Assembly (NCBI GenBank): GCA_903929795.1
Contig: CAIYWC010000208.1
Location: forward strand, 1 to 64,000
Source of the DNA: an uncultured Myxococcales bacterium
Lineage (GTDB): Bacteria; Myxococcota_A; UBA9042
Length of the DNA: 64,000 nucleotides
Direction of reading: 5' to 3'
Made by a program: the position numbers and the translations under genes
Shown: positions 61,447-64,000 of the stretch, piece by piece
Layout: each line of letters begins with the position of its first letter
Numbering within the stretch: the stretch's first letter is position 1
Notes under the pieces: generated by a model
What the model saw: only the letters and a program-made list of their open reading frames with translations
The model's database searches: none
What the model was told of the DNA's origin: nothing

Positions 61447-62199
61447 TCACTTCAACAGGTCGGACATCCCGTAACGACCCGGCTTTTGGCCCACGAGCCA
61501 ACTGGCCGCCCGCAGCGCACCCTGGGCGAACACCTTGCGGTCGCGCGCATCGTGGCGGAGCGTCAGTCGTTCGCAGCCCCAGGCGAAATGCACCTCGTGC
61601 TCGCCGACAATGTCCGCCAACCGCACAGCATGAAAGCCAATTTCGCCAACCGGCCTCTCGCCCACTTGGCCCACACGACCGTCGCGCCGCACGTTGGACA
61701 GGTCCTGACCGCGCGCCGCCGCCACCGCATGGCCCAGCGACAGCGCGGTCCCCGACGGCGCGTCGCGCTTGCCGTGATGGTGCGTCTCGACGATCTCGAC
61801 GTCGGCGTCCACGCCCAGGACCTTGGCCGCCCGCGCGCACAGATCCGCCAACAGCGCGACACCAATGGAAAAATTGCTCGCCAGAAACACCGGCGCCTGC
61901 GCCGCCGCACCCGCCAGCGCCTGCTCGTCAAACGCGGACAGCCCAGTCGTGCCCAGCACCCACGGCTTGCCGTGCCGGGCGATCCACTCCGCGACCTCCG
62001 ACACCGCCGCGCGGTGCGAAAAATCCACGCATACATCCACACTTTGCGGATCCAGCTCCGCCAGCTGCACGCCGCCTGCCTCGCCCGCCGCCACGACGCG
62101 CGCCGCAAGCGTCAGCGCCGGCGACGCATGGGCCAACTCACAGAGGTGGCTGCCCATGCGGCCGTTGGCGCCGATCACGGCGACGCGAATTGCGCTCAT
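61447..62199 (-). CDS. dapB: 4-hydroxy-tetrahydrodipicolinate reductase
   Basis: 250 residues. NAD(P)H reduction step in diaminopimelate/lysine synthesis. Seen: VAVIGANGRMGSHLCEL (Rossmann GxxGxxG), VCVDFSHRAA, GTTGLSAFDE, SNFSIGVALLA, and the DapB signature ETHHHGKRDAPSGTAL (catalytic His/Lys). The preceding gene ends 1 base before its start and donates the GGAG, so they are co-transcribed. About 170 bases without a gene then separate it from aceE (a CCCACCC/GGGTGGG hairpin near 61352 without a T-run). Confidence 0.95.
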   Translation of the reverse strand: MSAIRVAVIGANGRMGSHLCELAHASPALTLAARVVAAGEAGGVQLAELDPQSVDVCVDFSHRAAVSEVAEWIARHGKPWVLGTTGLSAFDEQALAGAAAQAPVFLASNFSIGVALLADLCARAAKVLGVDADVEIVETHHHGKRDAPSGTALSLGHAVAAARGQDLSNVRRDGRVGQVGERPVGEIGFHAVRLADIVGEHEVHFAWGCERLTLRHDARDRKVFAQGALRAASWLVGQKPGRYGMSDLLK

Positions 62200-62200
62200 G

Positions 62201-63274
62201 TCAGTCTCCTCGCTTGCCCATCAGGGTCAGCTCGTTTTTGTCGTTAAAAAAATGCCGGGTTAGCACTTGATACCCCGCCGCCAGCGCGACCGCCTGCGCC
62301 GCGGCCACGGCCGGCCAATCCGGATCGCCCTTGAACTTGATTTGCACGACAAAGCGTTCACACAGCCGCGGCGGCAGCCACGCCGCCAGAAGTTCGCCCA
62401 CGCGCTCCGGAAAAGCAATAATATCGGAGACCAGCCACGCGACCGGCTGCGGCGGCCGCCAGGCGAACGCGTCCGTCGCCAGAAACGTCACGCGCGGGTT
62501 GGCCATCAGGTGCGGCGCCAGCGGCGCGCGATCCACGGCGGTCACCAGCGCGTCGTGTTGCAGCAGCACGCGCGTCCAGCCCCCCGGGCACGCGCCCAGG
62601 TCCACGCACGCGTCGCCCGCGCGCGGCGCCACGTCCAGGCACGCCAACGCTTCCACGAGCTTGCGGTACGACGACGCCGGCGCCACGTCGTCGTCCGGCA
62701 CGTTCGCCAGGCCCGCGGGCAGCGTCGCCGGCCAGGTCGCGCCGTCCAGCAGCGGCTGCACCGGCGTCACGGCGAACCAGAGCTGGCCCTCGTCCAGCAG
62801 AATAAACTGCGCGAGAATGCCCAGTTGCCGTCCATCCGCGATCCGCCGCTTCAGCGCCCATCGCGCCGTCGCACGCAGCCGCTCCAGCACGGCATCGCGG
62901 ATCAGGTCGGCGCGGCGGCGCATCGGTGGCTTGGGATTGCCTTTCAACTGGCCCGGCACCAGCGCGTGCACGTCCCACGCGCCCGGGTGCGCGTCCAGCT
63001 GGGCGCGCAGCGCGTCGGCGATCGGCTCCGCCAGCGCGCGGATCGACGGCGCAAAGACCTCGCGGGCGTTGGGCAGAATCTGCAGTGCATACGCGGGATT
63101 GCACGCCGTCACGGCCAAATTGGCCGGCAGCCCGACGCGCAGGAGCCCCGGCGCCAACTCCGCGGCGTGCGTAAACGGCAGCCGCAGGTGGTGCAACTCC
63201 GCCAGCAGGGTCGGCTCAAAAGTGTGGCGGCACGTGAGCAGCCAAGGTGTCGACGGCGAAGCGGGCGCGGTCAT
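62201..63274 (-). CDS. RlmM-like 23S rRNA ribose methyltransferase
   Basis: 357 residues. N-terminal THUMP-like part (about 20-150: LLTCRHTFEPTLLAEL) and a C-terminal RrmJ/FtsJ-type methyltransferase domain: CVDLGACPGGWTRVLLQHDALVTAVDRAPL (SAM motif, read in parts), WLVSDIIAFPERV (catalytic Asp), and FVVQIKFKGDPDW with the catalytic Lys. Similar to RlmM (C2498 of 23S rRNA). ATG 63274 with AAGGA four bases upstream was chosen over a GTG at 63289. Confidence 0.88.
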   Translation of the reverse strand: MTAPASPSTPWLLTCRHTFEPTLLAELHHLRLPFTHAAELAPGLLRVGLPANLAVTACNPAYALQILPNAREVFAPSIRALAEPIADALRAQLDAHPGAWDVHALVPGQLKGNPKPPMRRRADLIRDAVLERLRATARWALKRRIADGRQLGILAQFILLDEGQLWFAVTPVQPLLDGATWPATLPAGLANVPDDDVAPASSYRKLVEALACLDVAPRAGDACVDLGACPGGWTRVLLQHDALVTAVDRAPLAPHLMANPRVTFLATDAFAWRPPQPVAWLVSDIIAFPERVGELLAAWLPPRLCERFVVQIKFKGDPDWPAVAAAQAVALAAGYQVLTRHFFNDKNELTLMGKRGD

Positions 63275-63286
63275 GACATCCTTAGA

Positions 63287-63400
63287 CACGCCGACCGAAG
63301 TTCGAGTTCAACCGCTCTCGATCCGCGGTGTACCTCCGGAGGAGCACGCTCGCGGTCCCAGTCCGAGATGCGACAGGTCTGACCGCAAGAGTAGGGTGTT
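63287..63400 (-). repeat. Intergenic hairpin repeat, copy 3
   Basis: Reference copy of the roughly 110-base element. Outer end CACGCCGACCGAAG, hairpin CTCC-GGA-GGAG at 63334-63344 flanked by CCGCG and CGCGG (63324-63328 / 63350-63354), inner end GTCTGACCGC. It starts 13 bases before the RlmM-like ATG and its other end is about 30 bases beyond the aminotransferase stop. Confidence 0.8.
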
Positions 63401-63431
63401 GGAGACGGGTCGCCATGGTTGAACCTTGAAA

Positions 63432-64000
63432 TCAGGCCGGTTTTTTCAGACGCGGCAGCGTGTCGCCCAGGCGAACGAGCAGCGCCTTGACGTCCGGCAC
63501 GCTGATCGCGCCGACCGACAGCCGGTACCAATCTTGCGCGTCGTGCGTGCCAAACGCGTCGAACGGCACGATCGCCATGCCGACCTCGTCCAGCAGCCAC
63601 TTGCGCACGTCGTCGGACGTCTGCAGCACCTTGTCGCCATCGCGCCAGCCGCGCAGCGCAAACTCCGCGGACAGGTAAATCGCGCCCTGCGGCTGCAACG
63701 AGCGCACCGGAAAGCCGTTTTTGCCAAGCTCGGCGAGACCGTTGTGCAGCAGCGTCAGGCGCGTCTCAGCCGCGTCGCGAATGAACGCCAGGTATTCGTC
63801 CACCGCCTTGGAATCACGCAGCAAATGCGCCGTCGCGACCTGCTCGGGCTTGGGCGCCCACGCGCCGACGTGACCGATGACCTTGTTCATCGCCTCAATC
63901 ACCCGCGCCGGGCCGATCGACCAGCCGACACGCAGGCCCGTCGCGGCAAAAGCCTTGGAAATTCCGTCGATATAGACGACGTAGTCGGCCATGCCCGGGT
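63432..64000 (-). CDS. Aspartate/aromatic-type aminotransferase, C-terminal part
   Basis: About 189 C-terminal residues, cut by the window edge. PLP-lysine segment DGISKAFAATGLRVGWSIGP of fold-type I aminotransferases, then PQGAIYLSAEF and WYRLSVGAISVPDV (substrate Arg region). The frame continues upstream past the edge (PGMADYVVYIDG). Likely an aspartate aminotransferase of the I-gamma or DapC-like class; the neighbouring dapB makes a lysine-pathway role possible but does not decide it. Confidence 0.88.
   Translation of the reverse strand, partial: PGMADYVVYIDGISKAFAATGLRVGWSIGPARVIEAMNKVIGHVGAWAPKPEQVATAHLLRDSKAVDEYLAFIRDAAETRLTLLHNGLAELGKNGFPVRSLQPQGAIYLSAEFALRGWRDGDKVLQTSDDVRKWLLDEVGMAIVPFDAFGTHDAQDWYRLSVGAISVPDVKALLVRLGDTLPRLKKPA

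Overview
The window is a G+C-rich (about two thirds G+C by eye) bacterial chromosome segment, open at both ends. It suggests a deltaproteobacterial or myxobacterial-type Gram-negative. The evidence is several secreted proteins with long Asp/Thr/Ala linkers after a lipobox, cysteine-rich DDGNxCT repeats (Dictyostelium CTDC-like), a DUF2330 protein with a MYXO-CTERM-like tail, type IV minor pilins with PilY1, and a menaquinone pathway. No phage, transposase, CRISPR or conjugation gene was seen; nearly all genes look chromosomal. Species cannot be named from the sequence alone.

Layout. 1-2016: the end of menD and menH (menaquinone). 2140-6615: a 1,491-residue repeat lipoprotein. 6676-8679: kbl and an unknown gene. 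8715-17000 (minus): a minor-pilin operon fimT-pilV-pilW-pilX-pilY1 behind a perfect sigma-54 promoter, then a lipoprotein, a cupin and a cyclic-nucleotide-binding-fold gene. 17179-20457 (minus): a large outer-membrane-type protein and lysA. 20528-24510 (plus): cysteine desulfurase, mnmA, rnc, tatA, then tRNA-Lys(TTT) and tRNA-Glu(TTC), which are two of the known MnmA substrates. 25018-29739: slyD, an amidohydrolase fused to calcium-binding repeats, and a Kazal-type lipoprotein. 29744-34552: siroheme genes, an orphan mlaE, a matrixin protease, a DUF983 gene and a second CTDC-repeat lipoprotein.

34568-40369 (minus) is a complete tripartite export operon: secreted AttH/CrtC-like protein, FtsX-type permease, ATPase, membrane-fusion protein and outer-membrane factor. 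40593-42716 holds a hydrolase and a CoA-transferase. 42810-46142 is a compact operon of ATP-grasp enzyme, esterase and second ATP-grasp enzyme, the best candidate here for an uncharacterised biosynthetic system. 46161-50702 holds a lipoprotein, an orphan ParA-like ATPase, a DUF2169 protein (a family otherwise tied to type VI secretion) and a methyltransferase. 50730-54015 holds an MFS transporter and the DUF2330 protein. 54244-58618 (minus) is a zinc-type ABC uptake operon with its own porin-like and His-rich proteins, placed directly after aceE (58673-61273). dapB, an RlmM-like methyltransferase and the end of an aminotransferase finish the window.

Three intergenic spots (about 24886, 51991 and 63287) carry copies of a roughly 110-base element. 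The copies align without gaps, have a small hairpin with a compensatory base change, and each lies just beyond the 3' end of a minus-strand gene. I see no description of it in the families I know.
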